A stretch of 51,962 bases of DNA from Chlamydiota bacterium (GTDB lineage Bacteria; Chlamydiota; Chlamydiia; Chlamydiales; Parachlamydiaceae): assembly GCA_013287905.1 (NCBI GenBank), contig JABDCW010000009.1:1-51962 (forward strand). The letters are read 5' to 3'. Both the position numbers and the translations under genes were made by a program. Within the stretch, counting starts at the first letter, position 1. Each line of letters opens with the position of its first letter. The notes beneath the pieces are model-generated. The model was not told where the DNA came from and ran no database searches. It worked only from the letters and a program-made list of their open reading frames with translations. This document shows positions 51,937-51,962 of the stretch, piece by piece.

Positions 51937-51962
51937 ATGAGCAAGGACCAAATACCCCCTGA
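51937..51962 (+). CDS. Start of a gene cut by the window edge
   Basis: An ATG at 51937 opens MSKDQIPP and continues past the end of the window. AGGGTGA lies about 8 bp upstream, a good ribosome-binding site. Eight codons are too few for any assignment. Confidence 0.4.

Overview
The window reads as a chromosome segment of an amoeba-associated chlamydia-like bacterium (Chlamydiota, Parachlamydiales-type). This is inferred from gene content: there is no rRNA marker here, and I see no tRNA gene. Chlamydial-type core genes (leuS, rnr, smpB, rlmH, pyk, tsaB, a dGTPase-like gene, a TrmA-family methyltransferase) alternate with large proteins that look made to act in or on a eukaryotic host. These include two F-box/leucine-rich-repeat proteins with an N-terminal membrane segment, an inclusion-membrane-like protein, a chagasin-like protease inhibitor, a sphingosine-kinase-like lipid kinase and a lipoxygenase-like protein. 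Base composition looks like low-to-mid 40s % G+C by eye; it was not computed.

Layout. 0.2-1.5 kb (+): ROK sugar kinase and a small hypothetical. 1.6-7.1 kb (-): a tightly packed unit, rnr, DEDD exonuclease, threonine 3-dehydrogenase, basic hypothetical. 7.1-7.8 kb: a repeat-filled divergent gap with a 164-bp MITE-like element and a nested giant palindrome. 7.8-12.5 kb: a large HD-domain protein, a small partner gene, a 5'-truncated duplicate of that partner, and between the copies an AT-rich insert with a secreted Cys-rich protein and a previously hidden 58-residue membrane protein. 12.5-13.6 kb (-): Inc-like protein. 14.2-19.5 kb (+): leuS and two tandem AGCS amino-acid/cation symporters. 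19.8-22.2 kb (+): two effector-like paralogues, one ending in a chagasin-like domain. 22.2-24.3 kb: a kinase-like secreted protein whose start overlaps that of the RNA methyltransferase. 24.2-27.2 kb (+): 2OG-Fe(II) oxygenase, degenerate methyltransferase and GNAT-like protein, which look like a small-molecule tailoring set. 27.3-31.3 kb (+): collagen-like surface protein, exported beta-carbonic anhydrase, copper/silver-type P-ATPase. 31.4-42.1 kb: effector-rich region with two F-box/LRR proteins, a 4-repeat protein, a DUF4143-type ATPase, a RelE toxin relic, an aldo/keto reductase and the frameshifted sphingosine-kinase-like gene. 42.2-49.4 kb: rlmH/smpB (-), a CcoI/FixI-like P-ATPase, then pyk, dGTPase and tsaB (+). 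49.6-51.4 kb (-): lipoxygenase-like protein. The window ends in the first codons of a further gene.

Intergenic space is unusually structured. One MITE-like family is present as three copies of exactly 164 bp, a 48-bp internal-deletion form and a solo end. A related 176-bp element, a GGCCTTGTTGCATAA-ended element and a 112-bp palindrome in two equal-length copies are also present. Many long hairpins are built from short repeated words, several lying exactly between convergent genes, where they could act as two-way terminators. The most notable results are the complete lipoxygenase iron-ligand set (H-x4-H, H-x3-H and a C-terminal Ile), the sphingosine-kinase-like gene broken at a T7 run, the chagasin-like fusion and the oxygenase/methyltransferase/GNAT group.
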